This document shows, one piece after another, positions 1 to 7,025 of a stretch of DNA of 25,382 nucleotides. Under the pieces are notes generated by a model. That model worked only from the letters and a program-made list of their open reading frames with translations, was not told where the DNA came from and made no database searches. The stretch spans positions 1 to 25,382 of the forward strand of contig URZX01000030.1 in assembly GCA_900552455.1 (NCBI GenBank), read 5' to 3'. The DNA comes from an uncultured Peptococcaceae bacterium. Its GTDB lineage: Bacteria > Bacillota > Peptococcia > Peptococcales > Peptococcaceae. Position numbers and translations under genes: made by a program. How positions within the stretch are numbered: position 1 is the first letter of the stretch; every line of letters begins with the position of its first letter.

Positions 1-65
1 GCCAACATCAATTACTAATTAAACATTAATCATTACTAATTTGAAACCATTAATCTGCAAAGCAA
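1..65. other. AT-rich intergenic edge with a short direct repeat
   Basis: This is the sequence downstream of the DtxR-type gene, cut by the window edge. It is much more AT-rich than its surroundings. The ten bases ATTACTAATT occur at 11-20 and again at 32-41, a 21-bp period. I see no hairpin terminator and no gene here. It may be the end of a longer repeat tract outside the window. Confidence 0.4.
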
Positions 66-464
66 TCACACCTGTGGGTGTGGGTGTTCGCGATAGACGG
101 CGAGCTTTTCTTCAATTTTCTTCACAGTCTCGTCGCTGACGATGTGCTCAATGCGGCAGGCATCTTCCTCTGCCGTTTCCTCGGAAACCCCGAAGATCTC
201 TGTGAGCATATCCTTGAACAGCTGGTGACGGCTGGCGACGCTTTCTGCCTTGGCGAGGCCTTCGTCGGTAAGGTGAACGAACTTGCGCCCATCCATGTAG
301 ACGAGCCCTTTCTCGCTGAGGATCTTCATGGCGCGGCTGACGCTTGGCTTGGAATAATCAAGGTCGCGCGCAATGTCGATGCTGCGCACCTGTCCCAGCT
401 GCTTCTTCAGACGCAATATGGTCTCCAGATAGTCTTCGCCGGATTCATATATTTCATTATTCAT
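66..464 (-). CDS. DtxR/MntR-family metal-dependent transcriptional regulator
   Basis: The 132-aa protein should be a dimeric DNA-binding repressor that senses Fe(II) or Mn(II) and controls metal uptake. Residues about 10-60 form the winged helix-turn-helix, including IARDLDYSKPSVSRAMKIL. Residues about 70-125 form the metal-binding dimerisation domain. Candidate ligands are Asp11 and Glu14 in EDYLE, His80 in SRHQL, and Cys103, Glu106 and His107 in ACRIEH. Asp11 is typical of manganese-type MntR, while the Cys-x-x-Glu-His pattern is typical of iron-type DtxR/IdeR, so the metal cannot be assigned. It lacks the C-terminal SH3-like domain of long DtxR proteins, which is normal for the short class. 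It is the last gene of the pheST-lgt operon, 6 bp after lgt, with AAGGA nine bases before the ATG. Family is certain; regulon is unknown. Confidence 0.9.
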   Translation of the reverse strand: MNNEIYESGEDYLETILRLKKQLGQVRSIDIARDLDYSKPSVSRAMKILSEKGLVYMDGRKFVHLTDEGLAKAESVASRHQLFKDMLTEIFGVSEETAEEDACRIEHIVSDETVKKIEEKLAVYREHPHPQV

Positions 465-470
465 CGGGGA

Positions 471-1253
471 TCATCCTTTCCTCTGCCTGATTTCCAGAAT
501 CTCTGCCCGGCTCGGCGCTTTTTTGCGGCGGAGGGCGGCGATCACAATGCTCGCCACGATGGCGACGATGCACACCACCTGCGCCATGCGCAGCGGCCCG
601 AGCATGAGGCTGTCTGTGCGAAATCCTTCTATAATAAAGCGACCCACAGAGTAGTAGACAAAATACAACAATGCGATATCGCCTTCTTTTAGTTTAGGGC
701 TTCGCGACGCTAAAATCAATAGGAAAAATCCGATGATGTCCCAGATGCTCTCATAGAGAAAGGTCGGGTGGCGATACGCGCCGTCGATATACATCGCCCA
801 GGGAACAACGTCGGGACTGACCTCGTAGCCGTAGGCCTCCTGGTTGAAAAAATTTCCCCAGCGACCGATGGCCTGGCCCAGGATGAGATAGGGCGCAATG
901 ATGTCCAAAAGCTGCCAGATGCGCAGCCGATAATGCCAGGCGCAGACGGCGCAGGCGAGGATCCCGCCGATGACGCCGCCGTGGATGGCAAGCCCGCCGT
1001 GCCAGGTGGCGATGATCTCCAGAAGGCTCTTGTCGCGGTAATAGTCCCACTCGAAAACGACGTAGTAGGCGCGCGCGCCGACGATGGCGCAGATGATGAC
1101 GGCGATCACGAGGTTTAAGAAATGGTCCTCGTTGATGCCCTGGCGCTTGGCTTCGCGCAAAGAGCCCCAGACGCCGATGAGAAAGGCTGCGGCGATGAGG
1201 ATGCCGTACCAGTGCACGGCGATGGGGCCGAGGTGAAATGCGATCGGATCCAT
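471..1253 (-). CDS. lgt: Prolipoprotein diacylglyceryl transferase
   Basis: Lgt is an integral membrane enzyme that moves diacylglycerol from phosphatidylglycerol to the lipobox cysteine of prolipoproteins, the first step of lipoprotein maturation. The 260-aa length is usual. Visible hallmarks are the N-terminal HLGPIAVHWYGIL segment, the HGGLAIHGG motif at residues 85-93, and the Lgt signature GRWGNFFNQEAYG at about 130-142 with its essential arginine. Several hydrophobic segments run through the protein, including the C-terminal one near residues 223-240. It starts 9 bp after pheT ends and lies 6 bp before the DtxR-type gene, so it is probably read from the pheST T-box promoter. I see no separate promoter for it. 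Confidence 0.97.
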   Translation of the reverse strand: MDPIAFHLGPIAVHWYGILIAAAFLIGVWGSLREAKRQGINEDHFLNLVIAVIICAIVGARAYYVVFEWDYYRDKSLLEIIATWHGGLAIHGGVIGGILACAVCAWHYRLRIWQLLDIIAPYLILGQAIGRWGNFFNQEAYGYEVSPDVVPWAMYIDGAYRHPTFLYESIWDIIGFFLLILASRSPKLKEGDIALLYFVYYSVGRFIIEGFRTDSLMLGPLRMAQVVCIVAIVASIVIAALRRKKAPSRAEILEIRQRKG

Positions 1254-1262
1254 CGTCGCTCC

Positions 1263-3695
1263 TCAGGCGCGGAGCTGGCCCTGGCAGTCGCGTTCGAGGG
1301 CGGCGACGATCTTGTCCATTTCGGCCTGCACGAGGTCGTCGGTGAGGGTCTGGTCGTCGGCCTGGAAGGTCAGCGAGAAGGCGACAGACTTCTTGCCGGC
1401 GCCCACCTGCAGCCCTTCGTAGATGTCGAAGACGCTGATGGCCTTGAGATACGCTGGCTCGGCGCTGCGGATGGCGGCCTCGAGCTTGCCAACCTCCATG
1501 GCTTTGTCGACGACGACGGCGAGGTCGCGTGGCACAGCTGGATAGATCGGCGTTGGCTGGTACACTGGCACCACTTCGCCGATGCCGATGAGGGCGTCAA
1601 GGGCAAATTCCGCTGCGAAAACAGGCGCCTTGAGGTCGTAGTTTTTCACAACGAGCGGATGCAGCTCGCCGAAGATGCCGGCGTAAACATCGCCGATGTA
1701 GAGGGCGGCGGTGCGGCCTGGGTGCCAGGTTGGGTCGCCGGTCACAGCTTCCACGTGCCAGTCTGTGATGTGCAGCGCAGCGAGGAGATTTTCCACGATG
1801 CCCTTGAGGTAGTAGAAATCGTAGGCCTTCTGGCTGCCCTGCCAGTCGCGCGGCGTCTGGCCGGTGAGGCCGATGACGAGGTGCTGCTCTTCGTGGGCGA
1901 GGTTGTCCATGGTCAGCGCGTGATCGCTGGAAAAGACAGAGCTGGCTTCGAAGAAGGCGAGATCCTGCTGGTGATGGTGCACGTTTGCAGCGATGGTGTC
2001 GAGCAGGCATGGCAGGAGGCTCGTGCGCATGACGCTGATCTCTTCGCTGAGCGGATTGGAGATGGCAATCTGGTTGCGGCGCACGTCGTCTGCAGCCAGG
2101 CGCAGCAGGTCGCTGTGCTTTGGATGGACGAAGCTGTAGGTGACGATCTCGTCGAGACCGAGACCAGCCAGCGTGTTTTTGATATGGTCGGTCAGGCGCT
2201 GCGCCGGCGTCAGCACACCAGGATTGGTGGCGCCGTATGGCAGGGTTTCCGGAATGTTGTCGAGGCCGTAGAGGCGCGCGATCTCTTCGATCAGGTCCTC
2301 CTGGATGGAAATATCCGGACGGTGGCTAGGCACCTTCACAGTGAGGCCGTCGGCGTCTTCCTCGAGGATCTCAAAGCCGAGATCGAGGAGATAGCCGCGC
2401 ATCTCCGCAAATGGAATGTCGGTGCCAAGAACGTCGTTGGCCTTCTGATACTTCATGCTGACGACGACTGGCTCGTGCTTCGTTGGGTATTCGTCGATCT
2501 GGCCCTGCACCAGCGTCGCGCCGGCAGTCTGCACCATGAGATCTGCTGCGCGCCAGCCAGCCAGCGGCGTGGTCGTGATGTCGAGGCCCTTTTCGTTGCG
2601 CTGGGCTGCTTCTGTGCGCAGATTCAGCGCCACCTCTGTGCGGCGGACGTTGTGGGCGTTGAAGCAGGCGGATTCGATCATGACCTCAGTGGTGGAATCT
2701 TCGATCTCGGTGTTTTCGCCGCCCATGACGCCGGCAATGCCGATGGCGCGCTCGCCGTCGCAGATCAGCAGCATCTCATCGGTGAGGGCGCGGTCCTGGC
2801 CGTCGAGGGTGGTGATGTGCTCGCCGGCTTCGGCGGTGCGCACGATGATCTCCTGCCCGGCGAGGGTGGTGTAGTCATAGGCATGCAGCGGCTGGCCGAG
2901 CTCCATCATGACATAGTTGGTGATGTCGACAAGATTGGAGATTGGGCGCATGCCGGCGCACTGCAGACGGTGCTCCATCCAGATCGGCGAGCGGCCAACC
3001 TTCGCGCCGGTGACCATGGTGCCGGTGAAGCGGTGGCAGAGCTCTGGTGCCTGGATCGTGACCTTCATCTTGCCGTTGATCTCGTCGCCTGCGGTGGTGG
3101 TCACCTCGATCGGACGCACCGGTTTTTTCAGGAGCGCACCGACTTCGCGGGCAATGTTGTAGACGCTGAGGCAGTCGGAGCGGTTTGGCGTCAGGTCCAC
3201 GTCGAGAACCCAGTCGTTCATGCCCAGGTAGTCCATGACATCGGCGCCCAGCGGCGCATCCTCCGGCAGCACGCGGATGCCGTCCTTGTCTGCTGGAGCA
3301 ACGAGGTCCTCGTCAACGCCGATCTCCTGCATCGAGCAGATCATGCCGTTGGATTCTTCGCCGCGCAGCTTCGTGGCAGTGATCACAACATCACCAGGAA
3401 GCGTCGCGCCAACCTGCGCAAACATCACCTTCTGGCCAGCGGCCACGTTTGGCGCGCCGCAGACAACCTTGATCACATTCTCGCCGTCGGTGGTGACGGT
3501 GCAGCAGTGGAGATGGTCAGAGTTTGGATGATCCTCACAGGTCAGCACCTTTGCCACAACGACGTTCTTCACGCCCTTGTTCGTTGGCTCCACGCCAGCA
3601 ATCTCCACACCGGCGCGGGTGATGATCTCTGCCAGCTCCTCGGCAGATGGTTCGATATCAACGTATTCTTTTAACCAATTATATGAAACTAACAT
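1263..3695 (-). CDS. pheT: Phenylalanine-tRNA ligase beta subunit
   Basis: PheT is the large subunit of the alpha2-beta2 phenylalanyl-tRNA synthetase. It binds tRNA-Phe and carries the editing site that removes Tyr-tRNA-Phe. The 810-aa length is typical of the bacterial long form. Domains in order are the N-terminal MLVSYNWLKEYVDI segment, an EMAP-like tRNA-binding domain at about 40-150, the B3/B4 editing domain at about 210-380, the B5 domain at about 405-475, a pseudo-catalytic core, and a C-terminal FDX-ACB anticodon-binding domain from about 715 with the motif YPAVPRDLAVVVD. The ATG follows an AGGAGG box by five bases. It lies 12 bp after pheS in the same operon. Confidence 0.98.
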   Translation of the reverse strand: MLVSYNWLKEYVDIEPSAEELAEIITRAGVEIAGVEPTNKGVKNVVVAKVLTCEDHPNSDHLHCCTVTTDGENVIKVVCGAPNVAAGQKVMFAQVGATLPGDVVITATKLRGEESNGMICSMQEIGVDEDLVAPADKDGIRVLPEDAPLGADVMDYLGMNDWVLDVDLTPNRSDCLSVYNIAREVGALLKKPVRPIEVTTTAGDEINGKMKVTIQAPELCHRFTGTMVTGAKVGRSPIWMEHRLQCAGMRPISNLVDITNYVMMELGQPLHAYDYTTLAGQEIIVRTAEAGEHITTLDGQDRALTDEMLLICDGERAIGIAGVMGGENTEIEDSTTEVMIESACFNAHNVRRTEVALNLRTEAAQRNEKGLDITTTPLAGWRAADLMVQTAGATLVQGQIDEYPTKHEPVVVSMKYQKANDVLGTDIPFAEMRGYLLDLGFEILEEDADGLTVKVPSHRPDISIQEDLIEEIARLYGLDNIPETLPYGATNPGVLTPAQRLTDHIKNTLAGLGLDEIVTYSFVHPKHSDLLRLAADDVRRNQIAISNPLSEEISVMRTSLLPCLLDTIAANVHHHQQDLAFFEASSVFSSDHALTMDNLAHEEQHLVIGLTGQTPRDWQGSQKAYDFYYLKGIVENLLAALHITDWHVEAVTGDPTWHPGRTAALYIGDVYAGIFGELHPLVVKNYDLKAPVFAAEFALDALIGIGEVVPVYQPTPIYPAVPRDLAVVVDKAMEVGKLEAAIRSAEPAYLKAISVFDIYEGLQVGAGKKSVAFSLTFQADDQTLTDDLVQAEMDKIVAALERDCQGQLRA

Positions 3696-3707
3696 GCGGA
3701 CCTCCTA

Positions 3708-4730
3708 TTAGAATTGCTTGAGGAAACGTTCGTCGTTGGCGAACAAGAGACGCAGATCATTGATGTCGTAGCGCAGCATCGCGATACGCTCAACGCCCAT
3801 GCCAAAGGCAAAGCCCGTGACCTTCTCCGGATCGTAGCCGCCAGCGCGGAGCACGTTTGGATGCACCATGCCGCTGCCGAGGATCTCCAGCCAGCCCGTG
3901 CCCTTGCAAACACGGCAGCCCTTGCCGCCGCAGGCAACACAGCTGATGTCAACCTCCGCCGATGGCTCCGTGAACGGGAAATAGCTTGGGCGCAGACGGA
4001 TCTTCACATCCTGGCCAAACATTTCACGCGCAAACGCCAAGAGCACGCCCTTGAGATCGGCCATCGTGATGTGCTCGTCGACCAGGAGCCCTTCGATCTG
4101 GTGGAACATTGGGCTGTGGGTCGCGTCGTCGTCGCGGCGATACACACGGCCCGGTGCGATGATCTTGACCGGCAGCTTGCCGTTCATTTTTTCCATCGCA
4201 TGCACCTGCACGCCAGAGGTCTGGGTGCGCAGCACCACCTTGTCGTTGATGTAGAAGGTGTCCTGCATATCGCGCGCCGGATGATCCGGTGGCAGATTCA
4301 GCGCCTCGAAGTTGTAGTAATCGCTTTCGATTTCCGGCCCTTCCGCAACCTCAAAACCGAGGCCCGTGAAGATGCGCTTGGCGTCGTTGACAACCTGAGT
4401 CAGCGGGTGCAGATGGCCCTGAGGCATGCTCGTGCCAGGGAGCGTCACGTCCAGCGTTTCGCCAGCAAGCTTCGCCTCCAGCGCCTTCGCGCGCAGCTCC
4501 TCGCTCTTTTCCTCCAGCGCCTGGCTGATCGCGTCGCGCACCGTGTTGGCGAGCTCGCCGATGACTGGGCGCTCCTCCTTCGAGAGCTTGCCCATGCCCT
4601 TCAATATAGCAGTCAGCTCCCCTTTTTTGCCGAGGTATTTGACACGCAGGTCGTTGATCTTATCCAGGTCGTCCTGAGCCTTGATGGCTTCCAGAGCAGC
4701 CTCCTTGATTTGCATTAAAGCGTCTTTCAT
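3708..4730 (-). CDS. pheS: Phenylalanine-tRNA ligase alpha subunit
   Basis: PheS is the catalytic class II subunit of phenylalanyl-tRNA synthetase; it activates phenylalanine with ATP and charges the 2'-OH of tRNA-Phe. At 340 aa it has the normal length. It has an N-terminal coiled-coil arm at about 1-85 for tRNA binding. Class II motif 2 is at about 194-214 with [20 protein letters not shown], and motif 3 at about 306-319 with [14 protein letters not shown]. Cysteines 264, 267, 272 and 275 form a CxxC pair cluster, as seen in many Bacillota PheS. The ATG has an AAGGAGG box just upstream. It is the first gene of the operon and is preceded by a T-box leader, so it should be induced when uncharged tRNA-Phe accumulates. 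Confidence 0.98.
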   Translation of the reverse strand: MKDALMQIKEAALEAIKAQDDLDKINDLRVKYLGKKGELTAILKGMGKLSKEERPVIGELANTVRDAISQALEEKSEELRAKALEAKLAGETLDVTLPGTSMPQGHLHPLTQVVNDAKRIFTGLGFEVAEGPEIESDYYNFEALNLPPDHPARDMQDTFYINDKVVLRTQTSGVQVHAMEKMNGKLPVKIIAPGRVYRRDDDATHSPMFHQIEGLLVDEHITMADLKGVLLAFAREMFGQDVKIRLRPSYFPFTEPSAEVDISCVACGGKGCRVCKGTGWLEILGSGMVHPNVLRAGGYDPEKVTGFAFGMGVERIAMLRYDINDLRLLFANDERFLKQF

Positions 4731-4744
4731 TGTCTTCCTCCTTC

Positions 4745-5005
4745 AAAATTAAAAAGCACGCCCATCCCCAAGGGACGAGCGTGCCGTGGTACCACCCTAA
4801 TTATCCGCGAGTGTTCCCCGCAGATCACTTGTCGCGTTAACGCCGCCAACGCCATCCCCTACTCTGTTCAGGGACAGATACTCCCGGGCGAAATCCAGAC
4901 ACCTGCCGCTTCGAGAATGCTCTCAACCCCGCATCCCTCTCTGTGCAAAGCCACGCAAGCCGGCTCCCGTTCTTCGCTTCTTGCGCACAATCGTGCGCTA
5001 TGACA
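4745..5005 (-). promoter_or_regulatory. T-box leader of the pheST operon
   Basis: On the minus strand the leader carries the conserved T-box AGGGTGGTACCACGG (4784-4798). It overlaps a strong terminator hairpin (4751-4785), GGCACGCTCGTCCC paired with GGATGGGCGTGC, followed by five T. Upstream is a long stem I region. A TTC codon at 4890-4892, next to GCCCGGGAG, fits a phenylalanine specifier. Uncharged tRNA-Phe pairing with specifier and T-box should favour the antiterminator and let transcription into pheS. The T-box and terminator are certain; the specifier position is my reading of the fold. Confidence 0.93.
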
Positions 5006-5011
5006 GACTTT

Positions 5012-5040
5012 ATTATAAAATATAGCCTCGCGATTGTAAA
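5012..5040 (-). promoter_or_regulatory. Sigma-A type promoter of the pheS operon
   Basis: On the minus strand TTTACA (-35, 5035-5040) and TATAAT (-10, 5012-5017) are separated by exactly 17 bases. The predicted start near 5005 lies just before the T-box stem I. The -35 box sits only about ten bases from structured repeat copy 1. Confidence 0.8.
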
Positions 5041-5050
5041 GGGGGATTTT

Positions 5051-5132
5051 TAGGTAGGAGGTAGCCCTTGCGGCCCACAGGGCCGCGGCGGGGCCGGCGC
5101 GTTTCACTTGCCGGCAGGTAGGAGGTAGGAGG
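5051..5132 (-). repeat. Structured CCTCCTACCT repeat, copy 1
   Basis: Read on the minus strand it has CCTCCTACCT heptamer arrays at both ends around two hairpins. Hairpin 1 is GCCGGC, an 11-base loop AAGTGAAACGC, then GCCGGC. Hairpin 2 is a long GCGGCCC/GGGCCGC stem inside an outer CCC/GGG pair, ending in GCTA just before the second CCTCCTACCT. Three other copies in the window share this plan. It stops just upstream of the pheS promoter and lies in the opposite orientation to copies 2-4. The 85 bases between it and copy 2 (5133-5217) hold no gene I can support. Confidence 0.85.
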
Positions 5133-5217
5133 TTTTCTTACTGCTGTGCGTATAGTTGGGAGCCATTGAGAAACCGCTGCTGATGAATCGCGATCGTTGC
5201 GCAGTGCACATTGCTGA

Positions 5218-5297
5218 CCTCCTACCTGCCAACGAGCATTACGAGTTGGCCCCGAAGGGCTATCTCCTACCTCCTACCTAAACACCGCCTCCTACCT
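5218..5297 (+). repeat. Structured CCTCCTACCT repeat, copy 2
   Basis: It begins with CCTCCTACCT, then hairpin 1 (GCCAAC, 11-base loop GAGCATTACGA, GTTGGC) and hairpin 2 (CCC-CGAA-GGG followed by CTA). It ends with several CCTCCTACCT units, two of them followed by AAACACYGCCT-like spacers. It lies 10 bp beyond the stop codon of the four-helix-bundle gene, on the 3' side. The stems differ in sequence from the other copies but still pair. Confidence 0.85.
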
Positions 5298-5307
5298 AAA
5301 CACTGCC

Positions 5308-5661
5308 TCACTGTTCGCGTAGCGTTTTGGTGATCGCTGACAGCATTTTTCTCAATTCGTCACAGTCATCACGGAGTGAACAAAACTGTTCGTTGCTAAT
5401 ATATTCCGTTGCGCGCAATAATTTCAGCCAGTAAATTGTTTCCGCACATTCTTTGAACGCAATGTAATTTTTCGCCAGAAAATCCTTACGGCTGATCGCA
5501 CAGCCAGCCTCTGCCAGATTCGCTCCAATGCTCGTGCCGCTCTTGAGAATTTGCTTGGCCATCACATATTCCCGTTTTTCTTCCGTCAGATATTGATATA
5601 GCCGCACAACGCGAATGGCAAAAGCCATACTCTTCTGCTCCACTATCCGTTCTGAAGCCAC
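5308..5661 (-). CDS. Four-helix-bundle protein of the S23 / TIGR02436 type
   Basis: The 117-aa protein matches the small four-helix-bundle family first found in intervening sequences of 23S rRNA genes and related to the Avd accessory protein of diversity-generating retroelements. Its biochemical role is not established. The family hallmark region is ILKSGTSIGANLAEAGCAIS at about 39-58, followed by FLAKNYIAFKECAETIYWL, with helices predicted through most of the length. The start is a GTG, chosen because GGAGG lies eight bases upstream. It is flanked by structured repeats (5218-5297 downstream, 5830-5915 upstream) and a 40-bp tandem repeat (5701-5815). No reverse transcriptase, transposase or rRNA gene is beside it. 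Family confident; function and mobility uncertain. Confidence 0.85.
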   Translation of the reverse strand: MASERIVEQKSMAFAIRVVRLYQYLTEEKREYVMAKQILKSGTSIGANLAEAGCAISRKDFLAKNYIAFKECAETIYWLKLLRATEYISNEQFCSLRDDCDELRKMLSAITKTLREQ

Positions 5662-5700
5662 GCTTCACACCTCCGATCACAAAACTGCACCACACACAAA

Positions 5701-5815
5701 AGTTTTCGACTTCGAAGTCAAAAACTTCCATTTTGCGCAGACTTTTCGACTTGCAAGTCAAAAACTTCCATTTTGTACAGACTTTTCGACTTTCAAGTCA
5801 AAAACTTTTTCCCTC
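5701..5815. repeat. Three-unit 40-bp tandem repeat with palindromic core
   Basis: A unit of exactly 40 bp repeats nearly three times. The inverted-repeat core ACTTTTCGACTT-NN-AAGTCAAAAACT starts near 5701, 5741 and 5781, and is followed in the first two units by TCCATTTTGNNCAG. The two centre bases change (CG, GC, TC), as do two bases near the unit end (GC, TA), while the rest is kept. It lies upstream of the four-helix-bundle gene, just before its ribosome-binding site. I see no convincing promoter in it. Confidence 0.8.
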
Positions 5816-5829
5816 TCCCAGCACAAAAA

Positions 5830-5915
5830 CCTCCTACCTCCTACCTCCTACCTCCTACCTCCTACCTGCGAGGAGTGCAACGACTCGCCGCGCAAAGCGC
5901 GCTACCTCCTACCTC
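5830..5915 (+). repeat. Structured CCTCCTACCT repeat, copy 3
   Basis: This copy has the longest heptamer array, about five CTACCTC units in a row (5830-5866). Hairpin 1 is GCGAG, 11-base loop GAGTGCAACGA, CTCGC. Hairpin 2 is CGCGC-AAA-GCGCG followed by CTA. A second short CCTCCTACCTC closes it. It has the same orientation as copies 2 and 4. With copy 2 it brackets the four-helix-bundle gene. Confidence 0.85.
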
Positions 5916-5951
5916 AATAACACTTTCTCTCATTTTACCACAAAAATCTGA

Positions 5952-5980
5952 TTGCTCAATCCACGTTTTCGTCGTACACT
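5952..5980 (+). promoter_or_regulatory. Possible promoter of the hydrolase gene
   Basis: TTGCTC (5952-5957) and TACACT (5975-5980) are 17 bases apart, about 30 bases before the hydrolase start codon. Both boxes are imperfect, so this is a moderate guess. The gene has no upstream co-directional neighbour and needs its own promoter. Confidence 0.45.
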
Positions 5981-6010
5981 ATACATATCATACATTAAGG
6001 AGTGACCCTC

Positions 6011-6952
6011 ATGTTACACGAATTCTCTTTCCCATCCTACAACGAACGCGACAAGGTGCAGGCCTGGATCTATGTGCCGGCGACAGATCCTGTCGGCATC
6101 GTGCAGCTGGTGCATGGTTTTGGCGAGCATTCCCGCCGCTATTTCCACATGATCGTGCGCTATCTGGAAGCAGGCTTCATCGTCGCTGCCGATGACCACG
6201 TCGGCCACGGCAAGACGGCTGAGATTAACGGCACCTGGGGCGATTGGGGCGACAAAGGTCCGGAAACGATGGTTGAGGACGAAAAACGTCTGATGGACAT
6301 CGTCAAGGAAAAATATCCTGATCTGCCATACTTCTTCTTCGGCCACAGCATGGGCTCGGTGATCACGCGCCAGTTCGTCGCCCGCTATGGCGCAGAGCTG
6401 GCTGGCGCAACGATCTGCGGCACCTGCGGCAGCGTGCCAAAAATGGCAGAGGCGCGTCCTGTGATCGAAAAGCTGGTGGCCGACGGCAAAGGCAACGAAG
6501 CATCGCCAGAAGCAACAGTGGCGATGATGGGCTGGATGAGCGAACGCATTCCAGACGCCAAGCTGGGCAACGAATGGATCTGCCACGATCCTTATGTACA
6601 GGTCGACCACGCCAACGATCCGTTCGACGGCTTCACAAAGCCAACGCTGAACAAATCCCTGCTCGATTTCATGAAGATGATCGACGACATCACCGGCGTT
6701 CAGTGGGCAGAGCGCGTGCCAACAGAACTGCCGATCTATTCCATCGCCGGCGACGAAGATCCGTTCGGGCTCTACGGCCAGGGCGTTTACGAAGCATCCA
6801 ACTGGCTGGCCGACACCGGTCACGACATCACAACGCTCGTCTACCCAGGCTATCGCCACGAGATCCACAACTACGCCGATCTCAAGGACGAAGTCTGCGA
6901 CGGCGTCATCGAATTCATGCTCGATGCCATCGCTGATGACATGATGGAATAA
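6011..6952 (+). CDS. Alpha/beta hydrolase, lysophospholipase / monoacylglycerol lipase-like
   Basis: The 313-aa protein is a serine hydrolase of the alpha/beta fold, probably cleaving monoacylglycerol or lysophospholipid-type esters in the cytoplasm; no signal peptide is seen. The oxyanion region is VQLVHGFGEHSRRY near residue 31. The nucleophile elbow is GHSMGS with Ser113. The acid is Asp248 or Asp250 in IAGDEDPFG, and the base is His283 in YPGYRHEIHNY, so the triad is complete. The family is sometimes called serine aminopeptidase S33. I chose the ATG at 6011 because AAGGAG lies eight bases upstream; an in-frame GTG at 6002 overlaps that box. It is a single-gene unit ending at a strong terminator. 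Substrate is not determined. Confidence 0.9.
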   Translation: MLHEFSFPSYNERDKVQAWIYVPATDPVGIVQLVHGFGEHSRRYFHMIVRYLEAGFIVAADDHVGHGKTAEINGTWGDWGDKGPETMVEDEKRLMDIVKEKYPDLPYFFFGHSMGSVITRQFVARYGAELAGATICGTCGSVPKMAEARPVIEKLVADGKGNEASPEATVAMMGWMSERIPDAKLGNEWICHDPYVQVDHANDPFDGFTKPTLNKSLLDFMKMIDDITGVQWAERVPTELPIYSIAGDEDPFGLYGQGVYEASNWLADTGHDITTLVYPGYRHEIHNYADLKDEVCDGVIEFMLDAIADDMME

Positions 6953-6962
6953 TACACACAGC

Positions 6963-7007
6963 AAACAAGCTCCGAGAAAACTGCGCGTTCTCTCGGAGCT
7001 TGTTTTA
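6963..7007. terminator. Hairpin terminator between convergent units
   Basis: AACAAGCTCCGAGA pairs with TCTCGGAGCTTGTT around a short loop, followed on the plus strand by TTTTATT. It ends the hydrolase transcript and probably also the glnS-gatD operon from the other side, although the T-run is weaker on the minus strand. Confidence 0.88.
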
Positions 7008-7025
7008 TTGTATGCAGATTTTCTT

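Noticed and set aside
1122..3674. An 850-codon open frame on the plus strand
   Set aside because: It lies wholly antisense to pheT, which is unmistakable. GC-rich codon use leaves stop-free antisense frames throughout the window.
4868..5107. A 79-codon minus-strand open frame before pheS
   Set aside because: It covers the pheS promoter, the T-box stem I and part of repeat copy 1, which explain the sequence better.
5051..5132. Simple GC-rich terminator hairpin
   Set aside because: It has no T-run, and its plan matches three other copies with flanking heptamer arrays, so it is treated as a repeat element.
5701..5815. CRISPR array
   Set aside because: The units are contiguous with only two or four variable bases; there are no unique spacers and no cas genes nearby.
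5615..5951. Plus-strand frames coding for repeated LLPPTSYL and FDFEVKNF-like peptides
   Set aside because: These are translations of the heptamer arrays and the 40-bp repeat. Similar peptides in three frames are expected from a 7-bp or 40-bp repeat, and no ribosome-binding site fits.
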